Assembly: GCF_023499255.1 (NCBI RefSeq)
Contig: NZ_CP092183.1
Location: 6,382,501 to 6,446,500 of the forward strand
Origin: Couchioplanes caeruleus
GTDB taxonomy: Bacteria; Actinomycetota; Actinomycetes; Mycobacteriales; Micromonosporaceae
Length of the DNA: 64,000 bases
Reading direction: 5' to 3'
The position numbers and the translations under genes are program-made. Of this stretch, positions 54,713 through 63,056 are shown in pieces; the stretch's first letter is position 1; every line of letters begins with the position of its first letter. Below the pieces are notes generated by a model, which was not told where the DNA came from, made no database searches, and worked only from the letters and a program-made list of their open reading frames with translations.

Positions 54713-55779
54713 TGCCCCTCCCCCTCCTGGTGTTCCCCCGGGCGTCGCCGCCCTCGTCCCCCGTGCGTGGCAGACATCCGGGGCCGTTCGCGGGCGGCCC
54801 CTCGTGCCTGGTCCTGCTCGTCGATCCGTTCCGCCGCGCGCAGCTTCACCGAAGCCGCCCGCGGGTTCTCCGCGACCTCCGCCGCCGTCGGCGGCTCCGA
54901 TCCGCGGGTCAGCAGCCGCAGGCTCGGTCCCGTCCCCGGCAGCTCGACCGGCAGGTCGACCGGACCGGTGCTGCGCGCCCTCTCGGCCAGGGCGCGCTTG
55001 ACGATCCGGTCCTCCAATGATTGATACGACATCACCACAAGGCGCCCTTTCGGGGCCAACAAGTCCAAAGCAGCCGGTACCGCGGACTCGAGCGCGGCGA
55101 GCTCCGCATTTACCTCAATACGTAGCGCCTGAAACGTTCTTTTCGCGGGATTTCCACCCGTTCGCCGCGCGGCGGCCGGGATGGCGTCCCGGACCAGGTC
55201 GGCGAGCCGCGCCGAGGAGACGATCCGCCCCTTCGCCCGCTCCCGGACGATCGCCGAGACGATGCGCTGCGCGAACTTCTCCTCGCCGTACTGCCGGAGG
55301 ATGCGGACGAGCTCGCCGGGCTCGTACCCGTTGACGACCTCCTCCGCGGTGATCCCGCGGGACTGGTCCATCCGCATGTCCAGCGGCGCGTCCTTCGCGT
55401 ACGCGAAGCCCCGGTCCGCCTCGTCCAGCTGCAGCGACGAGACGCCCAGGTCGAACAGCCCACTGTGGAACGCGGGGTAGCCCAGGTCCGCGAGGACCTC
55501 CGGCAGCTCGTCGTACACCGCGTGCACCAGGTGCGTGCGGCCGGCGAACCGTTCGAGCCGGCGCCGCGAGTGCGCGAGCGCCTCGAGGTCGCGGTCGAGT
55601 CCGACGAGGACGGTGTCGGGGTGCCGTTCCAGCACCGCCTCGGCGTGCCCGCCGAGCCCGAGCGTGAAGTCGACGTGGACCGCCCCCCGGCGATCCAGCG
55701 CGGGGGCGAGCAGCTCGAGACAGCGCTCGAGCAGCACCGGCACGTGCGTGCCGCGCAGCTCCCCCATGTCGACCCCCAT
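54709..55779 (-). CDS. rsmH: 16S rRNA m4C1402 methyltransferase RsmH
   Basis: 356 residues. SAM motif [18 protein letters not shown] (about 37-54), [19 protein letters not shown] and [20 protein letters not shown] are diagnostic. It N4-methylates C1402 of 16S rRNA. A basic C-terminal tail (about 325-356) is lineage-specific. ATG 55779 has a purine-rich GGGAAAGAG in front; a second ATG four codons later is also possible. The 227 nt between mraZ and rsmH show no further gene. Confidence 0.96.
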   Translation of the reverse strand: MGVDMGELRGTHVPVLLERCLELLAPALDRRGAVHVDFTLGLGGHAEAVLERHPDTVLVGLDRDLEALAHSRRRLERFAGRTHLVHAVYDELPEVLADLGYPAFHSGLFDLGVSSLQLDEADRGFAYAKDAPLDMRMDQSRGITAEEVVNGYEPGELVRILRQYGEEKFAQRIVSAIVRERAKGRIVSSARLADLVRDAIPAAARRTGGNPAKRTFQALRIEVNAELAALESAVPAALDLLAPKGRLVVMSYQSLEDRIVKRALAERARSTGPVDLPVELPGTGPSLRLLTRGSEPPTAAEVAENPRAASVKLRAAERIDEQDQARGAARERPRMSATHGGRGRRRPGEHQEGEGH

Positions 55780-56006
55780 CGCCCCGCTCTTTCCCGCGCG
55801 CTACGCGGCCGTTCGTTCCCGATCGGCGTCCGGTCGTCTTCCGTACCGCCAGATCCCCATCCGCTCGTGCCCGGGTGCCAAGCGGGCGCGCCGCATTCGG
55901 ACTCACGCCTGGCGCCGGGGAAGAGGCGCCAGGAGCGGGAGCGGCTGGAGATCTCGCAGTACGGCGGCAGCGACGTCCGGACCACCAAGGCGGCCGGCAG
56001 CTCGCA

Positions 56007-56438
56007 CTACAGTCCGCCGGGCAGCACCCCCTCCTCGATGTCGGCGAACTCGTCCTCGCTCGCCGAGAGGTACTGCTCCCAGGACTGCTTGTCCCAGATC
56101 TCCACCCGCGTGCTCGCGCCGATCACCACGAGCTCGCGGTCGAGCGTCGCGTACTCGCGCAGGTGCACCGGGATGGTGACCCGGCCCTGCTTGTCGGGGA
56201 TCTCGTCGTGCGCGCTGGCGAAGAACACCCGGCTGTAGGCCCGGGCGGCCTTGTTGGTGACCGGCTGGTCGCGAAGCTGCCCGGCGATGCGCTGGAACTC
56301 CGGCATCGGGAACACGTACAGACAGCGTTCCTGTCCCTTGGTGATCACGACACCTCCCGCCAGCTCGTCCCGGAACTTCGCCGGAAGGATCAGCCGGCCC
56401 TTGTCGTCCAGGCGCGGGGTGTGTGTGCCGAGGAACAT
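56007..56438 (-). CDS. mraZ: Transcriptional regulator MraZ
   Basis: 143 residues with two tandem AbrB-like MraZ domains: [20 protein letters not shown] (first DXXXR motif at DDKGR) and [20 protein letters not shown] (second at DKQGR). It is an octameric DNA-binding protein that represses its own operon through direct GTGG-type repeats, which are present upstream. ATG 56438 is the family start. Confidence 0.96.
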   Translation of the reverse strand: MFLGTHTPRLDDKGRLILPAKFRDELAGGVVITKGQERCLYVFPMPEFQRIAGQLRDQPVTNKAARAYSRVFFASAHDEIPDKQGRVTIPVHLREYATLDRELVVIGASTRVEIWDKQSWEQYLSASEDEFADIEEGVLPGGL

Positions 56439-56510
56439 CGGCCAACCCCCCTGCCCAGTGGCGGTTCGCGGTCCGCCGGTTCGCTCGGGCCGGCAGGTCC
56501 ACTCCGGCCC

Positions 56511-56546
56511 TGCCACTGCGCTCCACTCTACTCCACTTCCCTCCAC
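56511..56546 (-). promoter_or_regulatory. MraZ-binding repeats
   Basis: On the minus strand GTGGAG, GTGGAG, GTGGAG and GTGGCA occur at exactly 10-nt intervals (plus-strand CTCCAC at 56541, 56531 and 56521, TGCCAC at 56511), 73-108 nt before the mraZ ATG. MraZ boxes in other bacteria are three or four short G-rich direct repeats with a 10-nt period, so autoregulation is very likely. Confidence 0.8.
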
Positions 56547-56861
56547 CCGCAACCGGAATCGGCCCGTCCGCGAACCGGATTCGCGGATGAAAGCGCACGT
56601 CAGAGGCGGTGGGCCGAAGTGGAGGGCGCAGCCGCCCCGATCAAGGTCCACTTTCCGACACGGGGCGCAACGGGGTCGAAATCTCCCCTGAAATCGGGTC
56701 TATCCCGCGGCCGGAAGGGCTCCCGGGAGGGAAGTGGAGGGGCCGGGGGGCGCGAAGTGGAGGGCATCCGGGCAGTGCCGTCAAGGAGAACGGGCAGAAG
56801 ATCACACCGCGGTTCCGGCCATGTCCGCCGGCGTCGGGGGTGCCCCACGGTGCGGAGACGA

Positions 56862-56898
56862 CAGTAGGGCGCGACCCGCACCGGGTCGCGCCCTACTG
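56862..56898 (-). terminator. Perfect 17-bp hairpin after the NlpC/P60 gene
   Basis: The stem CAGTAGGGCGCGACCCG pairs with its exact complement across a 3-nt loop; an outer 8-bp GACGACAG/CTGTCGTC pairing can extend it over a small bulge. It lies 41 nt after the NlpC/P60 stop. No U-tract follows. Confidence 0.8.
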
Positions 56899-56939
56899 AA
56901 CTGTCGTCCTGCTTGCCTACCTCAGCGTACCGACGTGCG

Positions 56940-57740
56940 TCAGACCATTCGCCGGACGACGTAGTTGCTGCTGTAGACCTTCTGCTTCTTCACCGAGGAA
57001 CCGGTGTGCGGCGCGGCCCACATGTAGCCGCCACCCGCGTAGATGCCCACGTGGGTGCCGTACGAGCCGGACCGGAAGACGAGCAGGTCGCCCGCCTTCT
57101 TCTTGCTCTTGCTGACCGACGAGCCGTACCGCTGCTGCGAGTTGGCCTTGTGCGGCAGCTTCTTGCCGGCGGCCTTGCGGTACACGTACATCGTGTAGCC
57201 GGAGCAGTCGAAGCGCTTGGGGCCCGACGCGCCGAAGCGGTACGGGGCGCCCTTGTGCCTCTTGGCCTCGGCGAGGATCTTCGCGCCGCTGGCCTTGACC
57301 TTGATCTTGACGGCCTTGGTGGCGGCCGGGGTCAGGCCCTTGGTGCCGGTGTAGTACGTGCGGTACCAGGACGAGGTGCCGGGCTTCGTGGTGAAGCTGA
57401 CCGTCCCGGTCCTCGTCCGCTTGGTCTGCCAGGTCTTCCACTTGCCGTTGATCTTCGACTGCAGACGGACCGACCCGTAGACGACCTTCTTGCCGTTCTT
57501 CGGGTCGATCAGCTTGGTCGTGACCTTGACCGACGACCCCCACGCGACCGTCCGCTTGCTGTACTTGACGGTCTGCTTGGGCTTGACGGACTTGACCGCT
57601 GCCGCCGTGGTGACCGGAGCGGCGGACGCTGCCGGCGTCGCGACCAGCTGGCCGGCGCAGAGGCAGAGACCCAGGGACAGTGCGACGGTTCCGGTGCCGA
57701 CGGACGTGCGGCGGCCACGGCTCGAACTGCGTTCGTGCAC
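56940..57740 (-). CDS. Secreted NlpC/P60 (C40) peptidoglycan hydrolase
   Basis: 266 residues: a signal peptide (about 1-41, VALSLGLCLCAGQLVATPAA), an immunoglobulin-like beta domain (about 50-145; Lys/Thr/Tyr-rich) and a C-terminal NlpC/P60 domain. The nucleophile Cys is in KRFDCSGYTMYVY (about 178), the His in GTHVGIYAGGG (about 229) and the third polar residue in AAPHTG. It would cut the D-Glu-mDAP bond of stem peptides. A c-di-AMP riboswitch precedes it. GTG 57740 follows GGAGGG at about 10 nt. Confidence 0.93.
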   Translation of the reverse strand: MHERSSSRGRRTSVGTGTVALSLGLCLCAGQLVATPAASAAPVTTAAAVKSVKPKQTVKYSKRTVAWGSSVKVTTKLIDPKNGKKVVYGSVRLQSKINGKWKTWQTKRTRTGTVSFTTKPGTSSWYRTYYTGTKGLTPAATKAVKIKVKASGAKILAEAKRHKGAPYRFGASGPKRFDCSGYTMYVYRKAAGKKLPHKANSQQRYGSSVSKSKKKAGDLLVFRSGSYGTHVGIYAGGGYMWAAPHTGSSVKKQKVYSSNYVVRRMV

Positions 57741-57760
57741 GGTAGAGATATCCCTCCGGC

Positions 57761-57945
57761 ACGCCTGCGAGGTTAGCTGTCGGGTTCGGGCGGGAAGGTG
57801 TGCCCGGCCGCTCAGGTGGCGGCTTCACCCCAAGGTCGTGCGGGCCGAGGTGGCTCGCAGCGGACCGGAATTGGGTCCCCCGTCCCTGCCCCCATATGCC
57901 TTTGTGGTTGTTCACGTGCTGTGTGGTCGCACCTGGCAGGCCGGG
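57761..57945 (-). promoter_or_regulatory. c-di-AMP (ydaO/yuaA-type) riboswitch
   Basis: Read on the minus strand, conserved blocks occur in order: closing-stem strand GCCTGC (57941-57936), GGGGGACCCAAT (57881-57870), GGGGTGAAGC (57831-57822), GAACCCGACAGCTAACCTCG (57787-57768) and stem partner GCAGGC (57768-57763). These match the Bacillus ydaO element block by block. It ends 20 nt before the hydrolase GTG, beside its ribosome site. This class usually turns genes off when c-di-AMP is high, and in actinobacteria it often precedes cell-wall hydrolases. Confidence 0.88.
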
Positions 57946-58335
57946 GCAGGGCTCGGCGTGGCCAGCCTGGTACGAGCGGCGAGCGGGCGCTCACCGGCCC
58001 ACCCTGCCTACCCGATTTTCCGGCCGACCGTCAGCCCGTGGTTCGTCACTCTCCGTGTTTGGCACGAAAGACCGTGTCCGTTTTGTGACTGGCACGTGAC
58101 AAATGCCGATACGGAAAGCGGTCAGACGATCACGAAACGTCGAAGGTTACGGGTGAATCAGAACACACAAAAAGCCGTGGCCGGGCAGTTCCCGGACGCG
58201 GGGAAGGTCGGGCGAATGCCTCCCCAAACGTCCCCACCGGCGCAAACTCGGCACCGGACGACCGACCGGGCTCCCCCTTTCGGCGGAACCGGCTCCCCCA
58301 CGGCGGGCCGTTGTCCACAGCCCACCCGGCGCCAC

Positions 58336-58363
58336 TCGACGTAGTGTCCGTTTCCGGTACCCT
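58336..58363 (+). promoter_or_regulatory. murT promoter, probably leaderless
   Basis: TCGACG (58336-58341) and TACCCT (58358-58363) are 16 nt apart. The murT GTG lies 8 nt after the -10, where transcription should start, and there is no ribosome site. Confidence 0.6.
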
Positions 58364-58371
58364 CGTGTCCC

Positions 58372-59607
58372 GTGACGGACGGGAAGATGCCCCTGCGGGC
58401 CAAGGTTGCGAGTTCCGTGTCGCGCACGGCCGCCGCGCTCTCACGCGCGGCCGGTCGCGGCGACGGCTCTGTGATCGGCGGCTGGATCGGCCTGAAGATC
58501 GATCCTGACCTGCTGCGCAACCTCGCCTCCGGGCGGGCGATCGCACTCGTCTCGGGCACCAACGGCAAGACCACGACGACCCGGTTCGCCGCCGCCGCGC
58601 TCGGCGTGCTCGGGCCGGTCGCCACCAACTCCTTCGGCGCCAACATGCCCACCGGGCACACCTCCGCGCTGGCGAAGGCGGGCGCGACCCCGTTCGCCGT
58701 GCTCGAGGTCGACGAGCACTATCTGGCCCGCGTGATCGACGAGACGACCCCACGCGTCGTGGCCCTGCTCAACCTCTCCCGCGACCAGCTCGACCGGGCC
58801 AAGGAGGTGGCGATGATGGCGCAGCTGTGGCGCACCGCCCTCGCCGCCCACCCGGACGTGCACGTCGTGGCCAACGCCGACGACCCGATGGTGGTCTGGT
58901 CCGCGGTCGGCGCCGGCCACGTCACCTGGTTCAGCGCCGGGCAGCGGTGGACCGACGACTCGTGGGTCTGCCCCGAGTGCGGCGCCCCCATCAACCGGGC
59001 CCAGGGCGACTGGTGGTGCACCGGCTGCACGCTGCGCCGCCCCCAGGCCCAGTGGACCGTCGAGGACGAGGGCGTCGTCGACCCCCGCGGCGACTGGCAC
59101 CTGGTCAAACTCCAACTGCCCGGGCAGGTCAACCTGGGCAACGCGGCCACCGCGCTGGCCCTGGCCGCGGAATTCGGCGTACGCCCGATAGAGGCCGTCC
59201 CCCGCCTGGCGAGCGTGGCCTCCGTGGCCGGCCGCTACGCGCAGGTCGAGCGTGACGGGCGCACCATCCGGCTGCTGCTGGCCAAGAACCCGGCGAGCTG
59301 GCTGGAGGCGTTCGACATGGCCGAGGAGGCGCCGACGCTGCTCTCGATCAACGCCCGGGACCCCGACGGCTTCGACACCTCCTGGCTCTACGACGTCGAC
59401 TTCTCGCCGCTGCGCGGACGCCCCGTGCTGATCACCGGCGACCGCGCCTTCGACCTCGCCGTACGCCTGGAAGTGAACGAAGTGCCGTTCCGGCACGTGC
59501 ATACCTTCGACGAGGCGATCCAGGCCACTCCGCCCGGACGGCTCGAGGTGATCGCCAACTACACGGCGTTCCAGGACATCCGAGCGGAGTTGGACCGTGT
59601 CAACTGA
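58372..59607 (+). CDS. murT: Lipid II isoglutaminyl synthase, Mur ligase-like subunit MurT
   Basis: 411 residues. ATP loop VSGTNGKTTTTRFAAAAL (about 60-77), EVDEHYLARV, LNLSRDQLDRAKEV and a Cys4 zinc ribbon unique to MurT (C200, C203, C216, C219). The C-terminal DUF1727-type domain contains NARDPDGFDTSWLYDVDF with the catalytic Asp. With GatD it amidates D-Glu of the stem peptide to D-iGln. GTG 58372 fits a leaderless transcript; ATG 58387 is possible. Confidence 0.96.
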   Translation: MTDGKMPLRAKVASSVSRTAAALSRAAGRGDGSVIGGWIGLKIDPDLLRNLASGRAIALVSGTNGKTTTTRFAAAALGVLGPVATNSFGANMPTGHTSALAKAGATPFAVLEVDEHYLARVIDETTPRVVALLNLSRDQLDRAKEVAMMAQLWRTALAAHPDVHVVANADDPMVVWSAVGAGHVTWFSAGQRWTDDSWVCPECGAPINRAQGDWWCTGCTLRRPQAQWTVEDEGVVDPRGDWHLVKLQLPGQVNLGNAATALALAAEFGVRPIEAVPRLASVASVAGRYAQVERDGRTIRLLLAKNPASWLEAFDMAEEAPTLLSINARDPDGFDTSWLYDVDFSPLRGRPVLITGDRAFDLAVRLEVNEVPFRHVHTFDEAIQATPPGRLEVIANYTAFQDIRAELDRVN

Positions 59608-59639
59608 GCTTCCCCGCGGCGGAAAACCGAGGAAAAACC

Positions 59640-60350
59640 ATGACTGAGAGCGTCCTCCGGATCGTCTGGATCTATCCGGACCTGCTGTCGACGTACGGCG
59701 ACCGCGGCAACATGCTCATCCTGGCCCGTCGTGCCGCCCTGCGTGGCATCCCGGTGGAGAGCTACCAGGTGCGCTCCGACCAGGCGATGCCCTCGACCGC
59801 CGACATCTACCTCATCGGCGGCGGCGAGGACGGCCCGCAGGCCCTGGCAGCCCAGCGCCTGATCGCCGACGGCGGCCTGCACCGGGCGGTCGCCCAGGGC
59901 GCGGCGGTGCTCGCGGTGTGCGCCGGTTACCAGCTCTTCGGTCGATCGTTCTACGCCAAGGGAGCCCAGTGCGCCGGGCTCGACCTGCTCGACATCTCCT
60001 CGGACCGCGGCGAGACCCGCGCGGTCGGCGAGGTGCGCGGCGACATCGACCCGCGGCTGGGACTCCCGCCGCTGACCGGCTTCGAGAACCACGGCGGCCG
60101 CACCCACCTCGGCCCGGGCGTCGCACCGCTGGCCCGGGTCACCGCCGGCATCGGCAACGACGGCCACACCGAGGGCGCGTGGCACGGGAAGATCCTCGGC
60201 ACGTACGCGCACGGCCCGGCGCTCGCCCGCAACCCAGATATAGCCGATCTGCTCCTGCGCTGGGCGATCGGCGCGGATAGTCTTGCACCTCTCGACGACA
60301 CCTGGGCCGACCGGCTCCGAGGCGAACGGCTCGCCGCCGCAAGCGCCTGA
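59640..60350 (+). CDS. gatD: Lipid II isoglutaminyl synthase glutaminase subunit GatD
   Basis: A 236-residue class I-like (CobB/CobQ-type) glutaminase. Nucleophile C94 in VLAVCAGYQLFG, His 191 in LGTYAHGPALARN; FENHGGRTHLG is also conserved. It provides ammonia to MurT. It starts 32 nt after murT and must be co-transcribed with it. Confidence 0.96.
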   Translation: MTESVLRIVWIYPDLLSTYGDRGNMLILARRAALRGIPVESYQVRSDQAMPSTADIYLIGGGEDGPQALAAQRLIADGGLHRAVAQGAAVLAVCAGYQLFGRSFYAKGAQCAGLDLLDISSDRGETRAVGEVRGDIDPRLGLPPLTGFENHGGRTHLGPGVAPLARVTAGIGNDGHTEGAWHGKILGTYAHGPALARNPDIADLLLRWAIGADSLAPLDDTWADRLRGERLAAASA

Positions 60351-60395
60351 CCTGCACTTTCCTGGACCGACGAGACCAAGGGGCGGTACGCCTGC

Positions 60396-61175
60396 ATGAC
60401 TGACACCCTGATCGCCCCGCGGGGCGTGCACATCTCCCCCGCGGACCCTCAGGCCAGCCAGCAGAACCCGGACACGCCGGCGGGCGCCGAGCTCGAGCAC
60501 GCCCCGATGGGGTGGCGCCGGCGGGCCCTGCGCTTCGGTGTCCTCACCTCCGTCGTCGCCGTCCTGGGCGGCGCCGCAGCGCTGTTGCCCCTGCAGTCGA
60601 TCGCCGATTCCGTCCTCGCGCTCGGCCCGGCCGCCGCGGTCGCGATCGCCGTGGTGGGCGGCCTGCTCCTCTCGGTGCTGGTGCCACGCACGGCCATCAC
60701 CCTGGCGTGCGGCGCCCTGCTCGGCCCGGCGACCGGCGCGGCCACCGCCCTCGCCGCCGCCGTGATCGCGGCCATCGCGACCTACTACGCGGGCCGCTGG
60801 GCGGGCCGCGGCGCGCTCGGCGCCAAGAACGGCAGCCGCCTCAAGCGCCTCGACGGCTGGCTCAACCGCCGCGGCCTGGCGGCGGTCCTGCTGGTCCGCT
60901 TCCTGCCGCTGGCCCCCTACGGCCTCATCGGCTACGCGTACGGCACGACGTCGGTCTGCCGCAAGCGCTACCTCCTGGGCACCACGCTCGCCGCCATCCC
61001 GTCGGCGGTCTCGTACGCGGTCATCGGCGCGGCCGTGGCCTCCCCCGGCTCCCTGAACCCGGTCACGCTGGCCCCGGCCCTGATCGGCTTCGCCCTCACG
61101 ACGACAATCGTCCTCCGCTGGCGCCTCGCCGCCCGCCGCGCCGGCGCCGCGACCCCGGCCCCCACGGCCGCCTGA
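60396..61175 (+). CDS. DedA/TVP38-like (VTT-domain) membrane protein
   Basis: 259 residues: a hydrophilic N-terminus (about 1-45), then four to five membrane segments with the VTT/SNARE-associated domain. The re-entrant loops and the motif VRFLPLAPYGLIGYAYG are diagnostic. Some DedA-superfamily proteins recycle undecaprenyl phosphate or scramble lipids; for TVP38-type members this is not settled. It lies 45 nt after gatD, so it may share the transcript. Confidence 0.87.
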   Translation: MTDTLIAPRGVHISPADPQASQQNPDTPAGAELEHAPMGWRRRALRFGVLTSVVAVLGGAAALLPLQSIADSVLALGPAAAVAIAVVGGLLLSVLVPRTAITLACGALLGPATGAATALAAAVIAAIATYYAGRWAGRGALGAKNGSRLKRLDGWLNRRGLAAVLLVRFLPLAPYGLIGYAYGTTSVCRKRYLLGTTLAAIPSAVSYAVIGAAVASPGSLNPVTLAPALIGFALTTTIVLRWRLAARRAGAATPAPTAA

Positions 61176-61301
61176 CCGGCCGGCCACCACCACCTGCCCC
61201 CGGCCGGCCACGACCTGACCCCGGCCGGTCACCGCCTGAATGGCCCGGCCGCCTGAGTGGGCGCCGCCGCCTGGTCGGCCCCCAGCTGACCGGATCCCCC
61301 A

Positions 61302-61402
61302 CCTGACCAGCCCGCCGCCTGACCAGCCCGGCCGCCTGACCAGCCCGGCCGCCTGACCAGCCCGGCCGCCTGACCAGCCCGGCCGCCTGACCGGCCGCCA
61401 CC
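61302..61402. repeat. 17-bp tandem repeat, six copies
   Basis: The unit CCTGACCAGCCCGGCCG starts at 61302, 61318, 61335, 61352, 61369 and 61386 (steps 16, 17, 17, 17, 17). The middle copies are identical; more degraded CCTGACC copies flank it on both sides from about 61210 to 61425. Confidence 0.9.
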
Positions 61403-61623
61403 TGACCTGCCGCCGCCTGACCGGCGCCCGGCCGCCGCAGCCGTTCCGGGAGCAATTGCGCTCGTCCACTCGCCTTCGCGGCCGTCTGACGGACTCGCCG
61501 CTGCGGCCTGAACGTCCGCGCCCCGGTGGGTGGCGGCCTCGACCCGCGCCCTCGGACGGTCCATCGCGCACATACCCGGCCGAACGCCCAGCCGGACGTC
61601 GCTCGGCCCGGGTTTGCTCGGTC

Positions 61624-61668
61624 CGAGACCGCCCGGCCCGAGACCGCCCGGCCCGAGACCGCCCGGCC
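61624..61668. repeat. 15-bp tandem repeat, three copies
   Basis: The unit CGAGACCGCCCGGCC starts at 61624, 61639 and 61654 with no change; a degenerate fourth follows. It lies about 55 nt downstream of the aroA stop on the opposite strand. Confidence 0.85.
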
Positions 61669-61721
61669 GGACACCGCTCAGCCCGGCCGGACATCGTTCG
61701 GGCGAGCGATTCCCCTTGTCG

Positions 61722-62987
61722 TCAGGCGAGCGCCGCGAGGTCGGTGAAGTAGTCCGGGTAGGTTTTCGCGACGCAGCCCGGGTCCTGGATCTCGATGCCC
61801 GGCGTCCGCAGCCCCAGCAGCGCCATGCTCATCGCCATCCGGTGGTCCTCGTACGTGGCGAAGCGGGTCGGCCGCGGCTGCCCCGGGTGGATCGTGAACC
61901 CGTCCTCGTCCTCGACCGCGTCGATGCCGGCCCGGCGCAGTTCGGTGACGACCGCGGCGAGACGGTCGGTCTCCTTCTTCCTGATGAAGCCGATGCCGCG
62001 CACGCGGGTCGGGGTGTCGGCATACACCGCGACCGCGGCGAGCGTCTGGGCCGTGTCCGAGATGTCGGCCATGTCGACATCGACGCCGTGCAGCCGGCCG
62101 GCCGAGCTGACCGTCACCGAGTCCGCCGTGCGTGACACCGTGGCGCCCATCTGCTCCAGCACGTCGGCGAAGCGTACGTCGCCCTGCAGGCTGCCGGTGC
62201 CCAGCCCCGCGACCGTCACCCGGCCGCCCGCCACGGCGGCCGCGCCGAGGAAGTAGGAGGCGGCGCTGGCGTCCGGTTCGACGGCGTAGCGGGTGGGGCG
62301 GTAGCCGCCCGGGGGCACGACCAGGCCGTCGACGGTCACCCCGAACGCCGCCATCACGGCCTTGGTCATCTCCACGTACGGCACCGAGACGAGCGGCGAG
62401 GTCACCGACACGGACAGACCCCGTGCCATCAGCGGGCCCGCCATGAGCAGCCCGGAGAGGAACTGGCTGGAGATGTGCCCGCTGACCTCGACCGGGCCGC
62501 CGCGCAGCGGGCCGCGTACGGCCGCGGGCAGGTAGCCGGGCCGGTCCAGCTCCTCGACCACCGCGCCGGCGTCGCGCAGCGCGGCCAGGACCGGGCCGAA
62601 CGGGCGGGCGCGCAGCTGGGCGGAGCCGTCCACGACCGTACGGCCGGACAGCAGCGCCGCCGCGGGCAGGATGAACCGGGACGTGGTGCCGGACTGCCGC
62701 GCGTCGATCATCCCGGCCGTGGCGGCCGCTCGCGCGTCGATGCCGGTGACGGTGACCGTACGCGTGGCCTCGTCGGCCTCGACCCGCGCGCCGAGTGCGG
62801 CGACCGCGGACATCATGGCCCGGGTGTCGTCGGCGAAGAGCACGCCGGTCAGCACCGAGGCGCCAGGGGTGAGCGCGGCGCAGATCAGCGCCCGGTTGGT
62901 GATGCTCTTCGAGCCGGGCGGGCGCACCGTGGCGTCCAGGGGCGCGGTCAGCGGGGCGACGGGCAGCACGTCCGGAAGATCAGGCAC
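61722..62987 (-). CDS. aroA: EPSP synthase AroA, variant active-site loop
   Basis: A 421-residue shikimate-pathway enzyme joining PEP to shikimate-3-phosphate. Family blocks: TVRPPGSKSITNRALICAAL, SGHISSQFLSGLLMAGPL, RKKETDRLAAV, YEDHRMAMSMAL and the C-terminal CVAKTYPDYF. The PEP/glyphosate loop reads DARQSGTTSRF where plant and E. coli enzymes have the GNAGTAMRP motif, so it belongs to a divergent actinobacterial class. It reads on the same strand as leuS, 69 nt downstream of it. Confidence 0.94.
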   Translation of the reverse strand: MPDLPDVLPVAPLTAPLDATVRPPGSKSITNRALICAALTPGASVLTGVLFADDTRAMMSAVAALGARVEADEATRTVTVTGIDARAAATAGMIDARQSGTTSRFILPAAALLSGRTVVDGSAQLRARPFGPVLAALRDAGAVVEELDRPGYLPAAVRGPLRGGPVEVSGHISSQFLSGLLMAGPLMARGLSVSVTSPLVSVPYVEMTKAVMAAFGVTVDGLVVPPGGYRPTRYAVEPDASAASYFLGAAAVAGGRVTVAGLGTGSLQGDVRFADVLEQMGATVSRTADSVTVSSAGRLHGVDVDMADISDTAQTLAAVAVYADTPTRVRGIGFIRKKETDRLAAVVTELRRAGIDAVEDEDGFTIHPGQPRPTRFATYEDHRMAMSMALLGLRTPGIEIQDPGCVAKTYPDYFTDLAALA

Positions 62988-63056
62988 GAGGTCATTCTGA
63001 CGCCGCGGGGCCCGCCACGATCACTCGCGGCGGGCCCCGTTCCAGCAGGTGGTACC

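Larger units (their letters stand above)
56439..56939. other. Gene-free stretch: mraZ promoter region and NlpC terminator
   Basis: 501 nt without a gene. It holds four MraZ boxes (56511-56546), three dispersed GAAGTGGAGGG motifs in the opposite orientation (56616, 56731 and 56754) and the hairpin at 56862-56898. Confidence 0.6.
57741..58371. other. Divergent gap between NlpC/P60 gene and murT
   Basis: 631 nt without a protein gene. The left third is the riboswitch; the right end holds the murT promoter. The middle (about 58040-58180) is unusually AT-rich with repeated GTGAC (58085 and 58096) and probably contains the hydrolase promoter, which I cannot place exactly. Confidence 0.55.
61176..61721. 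other. Gene-free, repeat-rich stretch between convergent genes
   Basis: 546 nt between the DedA-like gene and aroA. It is strongly C/G-skewed, with a 17-bp array (61302-61402) and a 15-bp array (61624-61668). Frames crossing it encode only Arg/Gly/Pro/Ala repeats and have no ribosome site. I see no gene here. Confidence 0.7.

Noticed and set aside
58020..58140. CRP/GlxR-type site (GTGAC repeats) in the NlpC/murT gap
   Set aside because: The two GTGAC copies are direct, not inverted, and do not fit the TGTGA-N6-TCACA spacing.
61302..61402. Repeat array as a possible CRISPR
   Set aside because: The units are directly contiguous (17 bp) with no spacers, and no cas genes are present.
61096..61674. 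Minus-strand frame rich in SGRAV and GRAGQ repeats
   Set aside because: It is only the translation of the tandem DNA repeats and crosses the end of the DedA-like gene; no ribosome site and no conserved domain.
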